Assembly: GCF_000559085.1 (NCBI RefSeq)
Contig: NZ_JALN02000001.1
Coordinates: 1,550,001-1,614,000, forward strand
DNA from: Mycolicibacterium aromaticivorans JS19b1 = JCM 16368
GTDB lineage: Bacteria > Actinomycetota > Actinomycetes > Mycobacteriales > Mycobacteriaceae
Length of the DNA: 64,000 nucleotides
Reading direction: 5' to 3'
A program made the position numbers and the translations under genes. The notes under the pieces were generated by a model, which did not search any database, was not told where the DNA came from, and saw only the letters and a list, made by a program, of their open reading frames with translations. Positions 1 through 8,498 of this stretch are shown here, one piece after another; position 1 is the stretch's first letter, and each line of letters starts with the position of its first letter.

Positions 1-266
1 ATCACCGGCAGTGCGGGTGCCAACGGATGCGCCTCGCGCAGCCGCGCCAATTTCTCGCCGACCGGAGACGGCTGCGCGGCGCCGTCCGGGTCGACGCCCT
101 TGGCCAGGCTGCGCTGCCAGCTCTTGGCGACGATCGGTCGCAGCGAGCTCGATTCCAGATAGCTCGCGTCGACCTCACCGGCGACGAACAGCTCGTGGAC
201 CGCGCGCAACAGCGCCGACGGCCGGGCGCCACCGGCCCCGGATCGCGTCGTTCTGGATATGCCCAT
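1..266 (-). CDS. GAF/HTH-type transcriptional regulator, N-terminal part (runs off left edge)
   Basis: Only the first 88 codons are present. The ATG at 266 is the only usable start because an in-frame TGA lies three codons upstream. The protein reads LRPIVAKSWQRS, then GVDPDG, then LREAHPLAPALPVI, a pattern I associate with the N-terminus of GAF-domain regulators of the AcoR/acetoacetate-regulator type common in mycobacteria. The GAF and DNA-binding domains would lie outside the window. A CAGGAG sequence sits about 11 nt before the start. In M. tuberculosis rplM occupies this place next to esxT, so local order differs. Reading the frame is secure; the family name is inference from a short segment. 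Confidence 0.6.
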   Translation of the reverse strand, partial: MGISRTTRSGAGGARPSALLRAVHELFVAGEVDASYLESSSLRPIVAKSWQRSLAKGVDPDGAAQPSPVGEKLARLREAHPLAPALPV

Positions 267-373
267 CGGCGATCACACTCCTGCGTGCGGTCACCTCAAC
301 CGGCGCGCGTGCGGCCACGATACGCCAGATCTCAACGGACATGTGGGCATCGGATGCGATCGGGCCGGGATGA

Positions 374-413
374 CTGTGCGGCCCCGTTGGCTCTCCTCCG
401 CGGGGCCGCACAG
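374..413 (-). terminator. Perfect 13-bp stem hairpin after esxT
   Basis: CTGTGCGGCCCCG (374-386) and CGGGGCCGCACAG (401-413) are perfect inverted repeats around a 14-nt loop. The hairpin begins 17 nt beyond the esxT stop on the minus strand, at the end of the ESX-4 minus operon. There is no U-tract, as is usual for mycobacterial intrinsic terminators. The rest of 267-429 shows nothing else I can name. Confidence 0.6.
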
Positions 414-429
414 AGATCGAGGGACGCCG

Positions 430-723
430 TCAGCCCCACATCCCGGCGGCGCGACGGTCAGCATCGGCCACGTCGGCTGCCCCGTCGCGCACCGCAACCC
501 CCAGTCGGACCAGGATGTCGCGCAGTGCCGATGCTGATTGCTGCCACTGTGCCTGTTCGGCCTGATATGCCGCCGCGGCGTCACGGGTCCAGACCTGCTG
601 GAGCGGAGCGATCTGACGACTCAGATCGTCCAACGCCGCGCCGAGTCGCGCCGACGTGCCCTGGATGTCAGCGAGTACCGCCGCGTCGATCTCGGCGAAA
701 TCGTAAGAGAGGACGGGGTCCAC
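430..723 (-). CDS. esxT: EsxT, WXG100-family ESX-4 substrate
   Basis: A 97-residue helical protein that should pair with EsxU as the secreted heterodimer of ESX-4. The start is GTG at 723, chosen for the AAGGAG ribosome site 7 nt ahead. It matches the EsxT pattern: DPVLSYDF at the N-terminus, IAPLQQVWTRDAAAAY at the central turn and ADRRAAGMWG at the end. The turn carries W-T-R instead of the canonical W-x-G, which I recall also for M. tuberculosis EsxT. It is the last gene of the minus operon eccC4, Rv3446c-like, esxU, esxT, 15 nt after esxU. No signal peptide, as expected for a type VII substrate. Confidence 0.93.
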   Translation of the reverse strand: MDPVLSYDFAEIDAAVLADIQGTSARLGAALDDLSRQIAPLQQVWTRDAAAAYQAEQAQWQQSASALRDILVRLGVAVRDGAADVADADRRAAGMWG

Positions 724-738
724 GGGGGTGCTCCTTGT

Positions 739-1047
739 CTAGAGGTGTGCGGTCACGGCGGCGATGCGCTGGGCGTGCAGTTGCGCGGCCTCACGCAATT
801 GGTGTTCGTTGTTTCTGATTGTGTCCGCGATCCCGGCCAGTGCCTGCGACAGCTTGGTGGACTCGTTGTTCCAGTGCGCGACAACAGTCTGGAATCGCGC
901 GGCAGCCAATCCGCCCCACACTGTGGGCGGCACAGATTCCATCCGGGTGATGAAGCCGTGCAACAAAACCCGTATCTCGTCGTTGCGGGTGTCGGTAGCC
1001 GCAGCAACGGAACGCATCAGGTCGAAGTCAGTGCTCAAATTCGTCAC
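739..1047 (-). CDS. esxU: EsxU, WXG100-family ESX-4 substrate
   Basis: A 102-residue WXG100 protein and predicted partner of EsxT. GTG start at 1047 preceded by GGAAGGA at 6 nt. The VWGG motif marks the helix-turn-helix turn near residue 44, flanked by two long amphipathic helices rich in Ala, Gln and His. It lies 48 nt downstream of the Rv3446c-like gene and directly before esxT. In M. tuberculosis the ESX-4 esx pair has been reported to depend on the ECF sigma factor SigM; I see no clear SigM site in front of esxU here. Confidence 0.92.
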   Translation of the reverse strand: MTNLSTDFDLMRSVAAATDTRNDEIRVLLHGFITRMESVPPTVWGGLAAARFQTVVAHWNNESTKLSQALAGIADTIRNNEHQLREAAQLHAQRIAAVTAHL

Positions 1048-1095
1048 GCGGGGTCCTTCCGGTCGAGTTGTGCAGGCTTACAGTGGTTTCGACGT

Positions 1096-2262
1096 TCACG
1101 AGCCGGTTGCGGTTCCACTGAATTCATGGGCTGATTCAATGGCCTCTTCGCAGGGCTCGGCGATCGAATCGGGCCGGCCCTGCGCAGACTGGCAGCCGAT
1201 GCTGATGCGCGTCGACCCGTCGAGGACCACCGCCCAACGGATCTCGCGGGCCATGCGGACTTCCCGGTACGTGACCGCTGGGCGCCCGCCACGCCGGTCC
1301 GCGGGGTTGAAGTCGACGAACACACCGCGGGGCTGCTCGCCGATCGCCCGAAGAAGGGTCGCGGCGGTCCGATCCAAAGTCTCTTCGGGCGAATAGGATT
1401 GGGTGATATGCAAGGCCGTATTCGAATCGGTCGGCGGCCTGGCCTGAACGCGGCGTGAACCAGGGCCTGCCGTGACGCGGGTGAGCATCCAATCCGGTGG
1501 GATCAGAAATGTGACGCGGCCCTCGACGACGGAGATGCCGTGGGGAGTCGGTGCCGCCGGCGTGCCGACCGCGGCCACTCCCATCAGGCACAGTGTCAAC
1601 GCCATGCCGGCTGTCGCAGCCGCCGGCCCACGCCACTGTCGCCGTGGGACGGGTCCTGGATCCGCCGTCGACTCCGGCTCGGACGGGTCCTGGGCGGCGA
1701 CGGGCATCCGTACCATCCGCGCATCCGTACCGCGCCGGCGCAGCGCGTCTCGCAGACCGTCGGCGTATTCGGCCGAGCCGGCTACACCCGGCGGGCAATC
1801 GATGAGAATAGCTGTGGGAGACGGTGTCTCGATCATCTCGGCGAGGTCTGTTGGATCGTGCGGCCGACTGCGCATCACCGGAGAACGGCCATCGGCAATG
1901 ACGGCCACCAGTTCGGCGGCGATCTCGATGACGGTGGCGGCTTCGCCGGCGGCGAGCACTGCGGACCTGGGCTGCGCGAGAACCTCGGTGGCGACTGCTG
2001 CCGCAGCATCGACGAGTCGCGAGACACGGTGATGTGCCCACCACGACGGATGCACGATAGTCAGTGTTTCGCAGCGCTTTCCGGCGCAGTCCGTGATGAC
2101 CTTCCGCCACAGGTCGTCGGCGGCGATCGGCCGTTCGCGAAACAGCACCACCGTGTCGTCGATGCCGGCCAGAGCGGCCGTGACCATCTCCTGCTCTCCC
2201 GTTCGCTGCGGGTGGGGGGTCAGCCGGGTGACCATTGCGGGACCGACTTCCAGCACTGTCAT
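1096..2262 (-). CDS. Type VII secretion-associated protein, Rv3446c family
   Basis: A 388-residue protein, ATG at 2262 overlapping the eccC4 stop by 4 bp (ATGA), which implies translational coupling. The N-terminal part (about 1-200) is soluble; a membrane segment follows (AAATAGMALTLCLMGVAAVG, about residues 215-235), then an extracytoplasmic C-terminal domain with VVEGRVTFLIPPDW and VTYREVRM, typical of the Rv3446c C-terminal family found only beside ESX loci. Its biochemical role is unknown. A TTG at 2274 is in frame, but the ATGA overlap is the better start. Position between eccC4 and esxU supports a structural or chaperone role in ESX-4. Confidence 0.85.
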   Translation of the reverse strand: MTVLEVGPAMVTRLTPHPQRTGEQEMVTAALAGIDDTVVLFRERPIAADDLWRKVITDCAGKRCETLTIVHPSWWAHHRVSRLVDAAAAVATEVLAQPRSAVLAAGEAATVIEIAAELVAVIADGRSPVMRSRPHDPTDLAEMIETPSPTAILIDCPPGVAGSAEYADGLRDALRRRGTDARMVRMPVAAQDPSEPESTADPGPVPRRQWRGPAAATAGMALTLCLMGVAAVGTPAAPTPHGISVVEGRVTFLIPPDWMLTRVTAGPGSRRVQARPPTDSNTALHITQSYSPEETLDRTAATLLRAIGEQPRGVFVDFNPADRRGGRPAVTYREVRMAREIRWAVVLDGSTRISIGCQSAQGRPDSIAEPCEEAIESAHEFSGTATGS

Positions 2263-5200
2263 GTTGGGATCCAACCGACCTGCACCAGCTCGGCGCCGGC
2301 CCGAGTCACCAGCAGTCCGCGTCCGGGCGGGCGCTCGGTCGCGCGGTGGTGGCCGATCAGCGGACCCTCATCGGAGCTGCCGCTCATCAGCAGCGCGCCG
2401 CACCCGCTGTCCCGGATGTGCGCCAGCAGGGGTTCGAACATCGCCCGCGCCGATCCGGCGCAGCGTCGGGCGACGACCACGTGCAGCCCGATGTCGGCGG
2501 CGTGCGGCAGTAGTGCGACCAGCGGACTCAGCGCATCCGGTGAGGTGGCGGCGACCACGTCGTAGTCGTCGACCACGACATAGATCTCCGGTCCGGTCCA
2601 CCACGATCTCGCCCTGAGCTGTTCGATCGTGGTGTCGGCGGTAGGCAGTCTGTTCTGCAACAACGAGATCAGGCCGGGAAGTCGTTGTGCGAGGCCGTGT
2701 TCGGAGAACACGTAGTCGAGCGCATGGTCCGCATCAGCGACATCGAGCAGTCCACGGCGGTAGTCGACCACGAACAGCAGCCCGGGTTGCGTTGTCGCAA
2801 CACGTGGTATCTCGCGGCACAGCGTCCGCAGTGCGGAGGTCTTCCCGCATTCCCGGTCGCCGAGCACCAGCAGGTGTGCCTGGCGACGGAAGTCCACAGC
2901 CACCGGCGCGAACTGGTCGTCGCCCAGACCGAGCAGGACGCCGTCCATGTCGGGAGCCGTCTCGACGACCGCGGAGTAGTCGACGAGTCCCGGCAGCAGT
3001 CGGACGGGCGGCGCCTGCCACGAGCCGTCGTAGAGAACGTCTGCGCCGTCCGGCACGGCGATCAGGAAGTGGTTGCCTTCACGGGTGATGCCGCGCCCCG
3101 GCACATCGATCGGAACGAGTGCCGCCTGCTTGCGATCCATCTCGGAGTCGATCGGATCCCCAAGGCGCAGTTCGATCCTGGTGCCGATATGGTCCTTGAG
3201 CGCGGGCCGGATGTCGGCCCATCGACCGGCGGTCAGGATCAGGTGGATGCCGAACGACAGTCCGCGGGAGGCGATGCCGGCGATTGCCGGCTCGAGATCG
3301 GGAAACTCCTCGCGCACGCTCGACCAACCGTCCACGACAAGAAAGACCTCACCGTACGGGTCGACATCGTCGCGGTTCTCGCGAGCCGACAGAACGGCGC
3401 CGACGTGGCTGATCGTCCGGCGCACCAACTCGGTCTCGCCCCGGCCTGCGACCGATCCCACGTGCGGTAACCGCCGCAGCGAATCGAGGGTGCCGCCGCC
3501 GAGGTCGATGCAGTAGAACTGGACCCGCCGCGCGTCGTGCCCGGCGGACATCGCGGTGATCAGCGACCGCACCGCGGTGGACTTTCCGCTTTGTGCCGTT
3601 CCGACCACCGCGACGTTGCCGCGGGTGCCGGTGGGGTCGACGGTCATGGGTGCCTGGCGCTGCTCGAACGGTAGGTCGACCACCCCGATCGCCACCGCAC
3701 GATCGCGCCCGGTACCCCGTGGCAGGTCAGCGAGGTTCACCGATCTGGTGAGCGGTGGGAGCCACATCTGGTGCGCCGGCGTTCCTCGGCCACTGAACCG
3801 GTCGACCATCGCGTCGAACGCCGTCCGCTGCGGCCCGGCGGCTTCGCCGGTCGCCGGCGGCGCGGCGGACTCCCGGGTGAACAGCTCCACGGTGGCGACT
3901 TTCGCTGTTGTGGCACTCGCCGGAGCCGGTCCCCCGAGATAGGCCGCCTGAAATCGCACCAGCTGCCCGTCGCCGGTCCGCAGCAGCGCGGCGCCCGGGG
4001 TGGCCGCAAGCTCGGCAGCGTCCGTGACACCCAGTACCGCTCGCGATTCCGCGGCCGTCGCTGTCTTGAGACAGATGCGGTAGGACAGATGCGATTCGAG
4101 ACCGCGCAGGCGCCCCTCGTCGAGGCGCTGACTCGCCAGCAGCAGATGCACGCCCAGCGAGCGCCCGACCCGTCCGATCATCGCGAACAGATCGGCGAAA
4201 TCGGGTTGGTGAGTCAGCAATTCGGCGAACTCGTCGACGATGACGAACAGCGTCGGCAGCGCGGGCAACCTGGGGTCTGCGCCTCGATGGCGCCGGTACG
4301 CGGCGAGGTTGACCGCATTGCCTGCCCGCCGTAGCAATTCCTGCCGACGGTGAACCTCACCGCCGAGCGCATCCCGTGCGCGCGCCACCATCGGCGCGGC
4401 GTCGGCAAGGTTGGTGATGACCGCGGCGACATGGTGCAGACCTTCCAGGCCGAGAAACGTCGCGCCGCCTTTGAAGTCGATGAGCACGAGGTTGACGTCA
4501 TCCGGCGAGTGCCGGGCGATGATCCCGGCCGCGATCGTGCGCAACAGTTCGGATTTTCCCGAACCGGTCGCACCCACACACAGCCCGTGCGGACCGTGGC
4601 CACCGTCGGCCGGCTCCTTGATGTCCAGAACAACCGCTTCGCCGCTCACCCCTGAACCGAGCTCAACCCGGAGTTGCTCGGACGAGGGCAGCGGTGGCCA
4701 GAGAGCTTCCGGCTCCGGGCAGCTCACGCCCGGCCCGCTGTCCTGGTGGCGGTACCGCGCCAGTCGGCGGGCACACGTCCGCGCCTGGATGATCGTCATG
4801 GTGTCGGCGGCGGCGAAGTCCTCGATGCCCGCACCGCTGCGCACGGCGAGGTGGTCCCCGTCGACCCACAGGCGTCGTGGTTCTGAGTCGTGTTCCACCT
4901 GCCCGACGGCGATGACGGTGGTGTCGGGCCCCGCGTGCGTTCGGTGATCCGCTCCGTCGACGACGGCGACCCGATACCTGCCCCGGTGGTCGCGACCATC
5001 GTTGTGCGGCAACCACTTCAACCAGTCCCACTGCTGCCGGTGCTCTGCGGTGACGTCCGCCGTGATCACCAGGTTCGCCGGGCTGTGCAGCACGGCGAGC
5101 TGGCAGAGCATCGCACGCACCAGGGCACGCGCACTCGACGGATCGCCCTCGACGACCAGCACACCGACCCTCGGCAGCGCGATCGTTACGGGCGCACCGT

Positions 5201-5774
5201 CGACCGTCGCGTGGTGGTGGACGAAGCGCCGCAACGCATCGGCGGTCACCGGGTCCAGCTCGTCCACGAATCCAACCGGCGGCACGACTATCCGTCGCGC
5301 CAGCCGGTGTCGGCCGACACCGACACGGACGTGGCAGAAGTCCGGATCCTGATCGCGGCGCTCCCACATCTGCGGGCCGCCGACCAACGTCCACAGCGCG
5401 GACGGCTCTGGATGTCGCTGCTGCAGTGCTGAGTGTTGCCGCTGCGACGCGTCCCGCAGCTGCTCGCTGAGCCGGTCGAGATGATTCAGATAGCGTCTGC
5501 GTTGGTGGTCCAGCCCGCGGCCTGATCGCCTGGCACCGGCCTGCAGCGCCATTCCCACCGCCGACACCACCATCATGGCCGGCAGCATCACCGCGGTCGG
5601 TCCGCGCGAGCCAACTCCCGACCCCCACATCACGGCACCGACGGCCACCACCGCACCAACCGCGACGAACGGCATGAACCGCGACAGGCCCGACGTCGGC
5701 TCGGTACGGGGCAACTCACCGACGACCAGATCGTCGGTCGCGATGTCCATCGCCAACCGGGCAGACCGATTCAT
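2259..5774 (-). CDS. eccC4: EccC4, FtsK/SpoIIIE-type ATPase of ESX-4
   Basis: The motor ATPase of the ESX-4 secretion machine, 1171 residues. Two membrane segments near residues 25-75 (FMPFVAVGAVVAVGAVMWG and the following MLPAMMVVSAVGMAL) anchor it. Three tandem P-loop ATPase domains follow: GATGSGKS (about residue 400) with LIDFKGG and VDEFAEL; GTAQSGKS (about 725) with VVDGWSS; and GDRECGKT (about 975) with VVDYRRG and VVVDDYD. The ATG at 5774 is preceded 6 nt upstream by TACCGT, a leaderless-type -10, and it avoids the overlap with eccD4 that a longer frame would require. It heads the minus operon and is divergent from eccD4. Confidence 0.93.
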   Translation of the reverse strand: MNRSARLAMDIATDDLVVGELPRTEPTSGLSRFMPFVAVGAVVAVGAVMWGSGVGSRGPTAVMLPAMMVVSAVGMALQAGARRSGRGLDHQRRRYLNHLDRLSEQLRDASQRQHSALQQRHPEPSALWTLVGGPQMWERRDQDPDFCHVRVGVGRHRLARRIVVPPVGFVDELDPVTADALRRFVHHHATVDGAPVTIALPRVGVLVVEGDPSSARALVRAMLCQLAVLHSPANLVITADVTAEHRQQWDWLKWLPHNDGRDHRGRYRVAVVDGADHRTHAGPDTTVIAVGQVEHDSEPRRLWVDGDHLAVRSGAGIEDFAAADTMTIIQARTCARRLARYRHQDSGPGVSCPEPEALWPPLPSSEQLRVELGSGVSGEAVVLDIKEPADGGHGPHGLCVGATGSGKSELLRTIAAGIIARHSPDDVNLVLIDFKGGATFLGLEGLHHVAAVITNLADAAPMVARARDALGGEVHRRQELLRRAGNAVNLAAYRRHRGADPRLPALPTLFVIVDEFAELLTHQPDFADLFAMIGRVGRSLGVHLLLASQRLDEGRLRGLESHLSYRICLKTATAAESRAVLGVTDAAELAATPGAALLRTGDGQLVRFQAAYLGGPAPASATTAKVATVELFTRESAAPPATGEAAGPQRTAFDAMVDRFSGRGTPAHQMWLPPLTRSVNLADLPRGTGRDRAVAIGVVDLPFEQRQAPMTVDPTGTRGNVAVVGTAQSGKSTAVRSLITAMSAGHDARRVQFYCIDLGGGTLDSLRRLPHVGSVAGRGETELVRRTISHVGAVLSARENRDDVDPYGEVFLVVDGWSSVREEFPDLEPAIAGIASRGLSFGIHLILTAGRWADIRPALKDHIGTRIELRLGDPIDSEMDRKQAALVPIDVPGRGITREGNHFLIAVPDGADVLYDGSWQAPPVRLLPGLVDYSAVVETAPDMDGVLLGLGDDQFAPVAVDFRRQAHLLVLGDRECGKTSALRTLCREIPRVATTQPGLLFVVDYRRGLLDVADADHALDYVFSEHGLAQRLPGLISLLQNRLPTADTTIEQLRARSWWTGPEIYVVVDDYDVVAATSPDALSPLVALLPHAADIGLHVVVARRCAGSARAMFEPLLAHIRDSGCGALLMSGSSDEGPLIGHHRATERPPGRGLLVTRAGAELVQVGWIPT

Positions 5775-5777
5775 GCA

Positions 5778-5860
5778 CGGACGGTAGACACCGTCGGGTC
5801 GGACCGGCAATTCACCTGTGGACAGCGGAGTTCGATTCACCGCGAGATCGCTACCGTCCG
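5778..5860. promoter_or_regulatory. Mirrored divergent leaderless promoters, eccC4/eccD4
   Basis: CTACCGTCCG at 5851-5860 (plus) and its exact inverse at 5778-5787 each contain TACCGT. On plus TACCGT ends 8 nt before the eccD4 ATG (5866); on minus it ends 6 nt before the eccC4 ATG (5774). Both genes therefore look leaderless with matched -10 elements. ATTCACC also repeats directly at 5811-5817 and 5836-5842. The embedded CGTC resembles an ECF -10, but I find no GGAAC -35 at the right distance. Confidence 0.6.
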
Positions 5861-5865
5861 CTGTC

Positions 5866-7191
5866 ATGGCTGCCACCGACCAGATCTGCCAGGTGTCGAT
5901 CCGTACCGCAGACCGGGAAACAGACGTCACCCTGCCCGCCGGCATACCGATCGCCGAGCTGATGCCCGCCGTGGTCGACGTGATCGGAGCGCCGGAGTTC
6001 AGCGGCCGCGATCCGCATCTCATCCGGGTCTGTGGACAACGGCTCGACCCGGAGAAGTCACTCGTGCAATCCGCCGTCCATGACGGTGAACTTCTGATCC
6101 TTACCACAGCGGCACGGCCCGCGCCGATCACCCGGTTCGATGTGAACGGCACCGTAATCGATGCGATTGCGGCGCTGCCGGAACCGACGCGTCGGCTCAT
6201 CCCACCGGGCGCGGGTCACTGCGTGCTGGGATGGGCGGCCGTGGCACTGCTGGTGTTACTGGGACGCGCGATTGCCGACCCGGGGGCAAGCCGTCATCCC
6301 GTAGTCGGCGCGGCCGCAGCACTTCTGGCGATGACCGGTGCGGTCACCGCGCGCCGGACGACCACCGGCCAGGTGACGGCGGTGAGCCTCGGTGTCCTGG
6401 CTGTTGTCTTCTCGGGTTTGACCGCCGCCCTGCTTCCGCTGGGCCCACCGGCGATGCCGACCTTCCTGGTGGCCATGGCCGCAACCGCGTCGGCGTCGCT
6501 GCTGGTTTGGCGCCTGTTGGGTTGTGCGACTGAGGTTTTCCTTCCACTGGCGGTTGTTGCGATGGCGGCGGCGATGACGACGATGGGGGCGGTGGCGGGG
6601 TGCTGGCCGGCTGAAACCTGCGGGCCGATACTGGCATGTGGGTCAGTGGCCGCGCTTGCGGCATCGGCGCGGCTGTCGATCCTCAGCTCCGGGCTGGCGA
6701 GGGCCCGGCTCGCCGACACTGACCTCGAAACCCTGGCACGACGGGTTCATCACCGGCTGAACCTGATCGTGGCGACGGCGGCCGTGTCCGCGGCTCTCGG
6801 AGCTGCCGTCACGGCGGCGACCACCTCGCATCCCCTTCTCGCGGCGACCTTCCTCGCGATCATCGCAGCGCTGCTGAGTCTCCGGATCGTCCGGGAGAGA
6901 GATCTGTGTCGGATTGTCGCGCAGAGCATTTCATCCGCGATCACGGTGACGGCGCTCGGCGGCTTGTGCGCCGTCACCGCACCGCAGAGCATCCCGTGGC
7001 TGTGCGGGGCATGCGCGCTCATCGCTGCCGGGGCGGTGCGGGTCACGCAACGCGGACCTGTCCCCATCTCCCCGGCGGTGCGCCAGGTGCTCTCGACAGT
7101 GGAGCTGATGCTCGGCGCCTCGGTCGTACCCGGCGCCTGCGCGGCAGGAGGCATGTTCGGCGGGCTCGCTCAGATCGGTTCGGCCTGGTGA
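5866..7191 (+). CDS. eccD4: EccD4, membrane channel component of ESX-4
   Basis: EccD proteins form the integral membrane pore ring of type VII systems. The 441-residue product has a ubiquitin-like cytosolic N-terminus (about 1-90: QICQVSIRTADRETDV, LIRVCGQRLDPEKSL) followed by about eleven hydrophobic segments from WAAVALLVLLGRAI to the C-terminus. ATG at 5866 is chosen because TACCGT lies 8 nt before it; an in-frame start at 5818 would intrude on the promoter. It is divergent from eccC4 and overlaps mycP4 by GTGA, so both are co-translated. Confidence 0.92.
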   Translation: MAATDQICQVSIRTADRETDVTLPAGIPIAELMPAVVDVIGAPEFSGRDPHLIRVCGQRLDPEKSLVQSAVHDGELLILTTAARPAPITRFDVNGTVIDAIAALPEPTRRLIPPGAGHCVLGWAAVALLVLLGRAIADPGASRHPVVGAAAALLAMTGAVTARRTTTGQVTAVSLGVLAVVFSGLTAALLPLGPPAMPTFLVAMAATASASLLVWRLLGCATEVFLPLAVVAMAAAMTTMGAVAGCWPAETCGPILACGSVAALAASARLSILSSGLARARLADTDLETLARRVHHRLNLIVATAAVSAALGAAVTAATTSHPLLAATFLAIIAALLSLRIVRERDLCRIVAQSISSAITVTALGGLCAVTAPQSIPWLCGACALIAAGAVRVTQRGPVPISPAVRQVLSTVELMLGASVVPGACAAGGMFGGLAQIGSAW

Positions 7192-8498
7192 GGATCACCG
7201 CGCGGATCGCATCCGCTTTCGCGGCGGCGCTGATCACGGTGATGCACTGTGCACCAATCGCGTCCGCGGTGATTCCGCCCCCGATCGACAATTCATTGCT
7301 GCCGCCAGCGGCTCCCCCTGCCCCACCCCAGCCGACCGAACAACGCCTGCCCTGCACCGTGTCGCTTCCCGCCGAGTCCGGGGTATCAGCGGCGCAGTTC
7401 GCCGGTTTCGACGTGACGGCGATGTGGCGGCTCACGCGCGGAGCAGGTCAACGCGTAGCGGTGATCGACACCGGGATCGCCGCACATCGCCGGCTGCCCG
7501 ATGTCGTTGCAGGCGGCGACTACGTGTCGACCGGCGACGGCAGACAGGACTGCGATGGACACGGGACGGTCGTCGCGGGCATCATCGCGGCTGCCCCAGA
7601 TCAGACCGATGGGACGGGGTTCTCCGGGATCGCTCCGGAGGTCAGCCTGATAGGGATTCGGCAGTCCAGCAACAAGTTCGGTCCGTTGGCCGATCCCGGT
7701 GAGCACGGCTTCGGGGATGTGAGCACACTGGCCATGGCGGTGCGGACGGCTGCGGACATGGGCGCGTCGGTGATCAACATCTCGTCGGTGGCCTGTGCCG
7801 AGTCGAGTCTGGACGACCGTGCGCTCGGCGCGGCACTGTCGTACGCAGTCGATGTCAAGGATTCCGTGGTGGTCGTCGCCGCGGGAAATGTCGGTGGCGA
7901 CGGCCAGTGCCCCGGCCAGAACACCACGGCACAGCCCCGTGTGATCGCCAGCCCGGCGTGGTACGACGACTATGTCCTGACAGTCGGCTCGGTGGGTTCC
8001 GACGGCGCGCCATCGGAATTCAGCCTCAACGGCCCGTGGGTCGACGTCGCCGCCCCTGGCGAGAATGTCGTGTCGGTGGATCCCGACGGCGACGGCGTCA
8101 TCAACACCCTGCCGACGGCGGCTGGACAAGCGTCGATGTCGGGCACGAGCTACGCCGCGCCGGTGGTCTCCGGCGTGGTGGCCCTGGTTCGGTCCCGCTT
8201 TCCGAGGCTCTCGGCCCGCCAGGTGATGACGCGCATCGAAGCCACCTCGCGTCATCCCGCGCAAGGGTGGAACTCCGCGGTGGGAAACGGTGTCATCGAT
8301 CCTCTGGCAGCGCTCAGCGATCACACCAACGAGCCTCTGCCGCAACAGACAACGCGGTCTTCGACGCCAATACCGACCCAGCCCGAGAAGAACCACCGCT
8401 ACGCGGTGGTGGGAGGTTCGGCCGCGCTGTGTGTGGCCGCCGTGATGGCGGCGTCGGTGCGGCTACGGCGCCGCACCGAGGACGTCCCGACCGACTAG
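7188..8498 (+). CDS. mycP4: MycP4, mycosin subtilisin-like protease of ESX-4
   Basis: Membrane-anchored serine protease (S8) that accompanies ESX systems. GTG at 7188 overlaps the eccD4 stop (GTGA). The 436-residue product has an N-terminal signal sequence (to about ASAV, residue 27), a proline-rich segment, and a complete catalytic triad: Asp94 in VIDTG, His125 in CDGHGT and Ser321 in SGTSYAAP. A C-terminal membrane helix (YAVVGGSAALCVAAVMAA) is followed by basic RLRRR, placing the protease domain outside the membrane. Its last 36 bp overlap the 3' end of the convergent eccB4. The family's substrate at ESX-4 is unknown. Confidence 0.93.
   Translation: MRITARIASAFAAALITVMHCAPIASAVIPPPIDNSLLPPAAPPAPPQPTEQRLPCTVSLPAESGVSAAQFAGFDVTAMWRLTRGAGQRVAVIDTGIAAHRRLPDVVAGGDYVSTGDGRQDCDGHGTVVAGIIAAAPDQTDGTGFSGIAPEVSLIGIRQSSNKFGPLADPGEHGFGDVSTLAMAVRTAADMGASVINISSVACAESSLDDRALGAALSYAVDVKDSVVVVAAGNVGGDGQCPGQNTTAQPRVIASPAWYDDYVLTVGSVGSDGAPSEFSLNGPWVDVAAPGENVVSVDPDGDGVINTLPTAAGQASMSGTSYAAPVVSGVVALVRSRFPRLSARQVMTRIEATSRHPAQGWNSAVGNGVIDPLAALSDHTNEPLPQQTTRSSTPIPTQPEKNHRYAVVGGSAALCVAAVMAASVRLRRRTEDVPTD

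Noticed and set aside
5820..5866. SigM-type ECF promoter for eccD4
   Set aside because: CGTC is present at the -10 but no GGAAC-like -35 lies 16-18 nt upstream.
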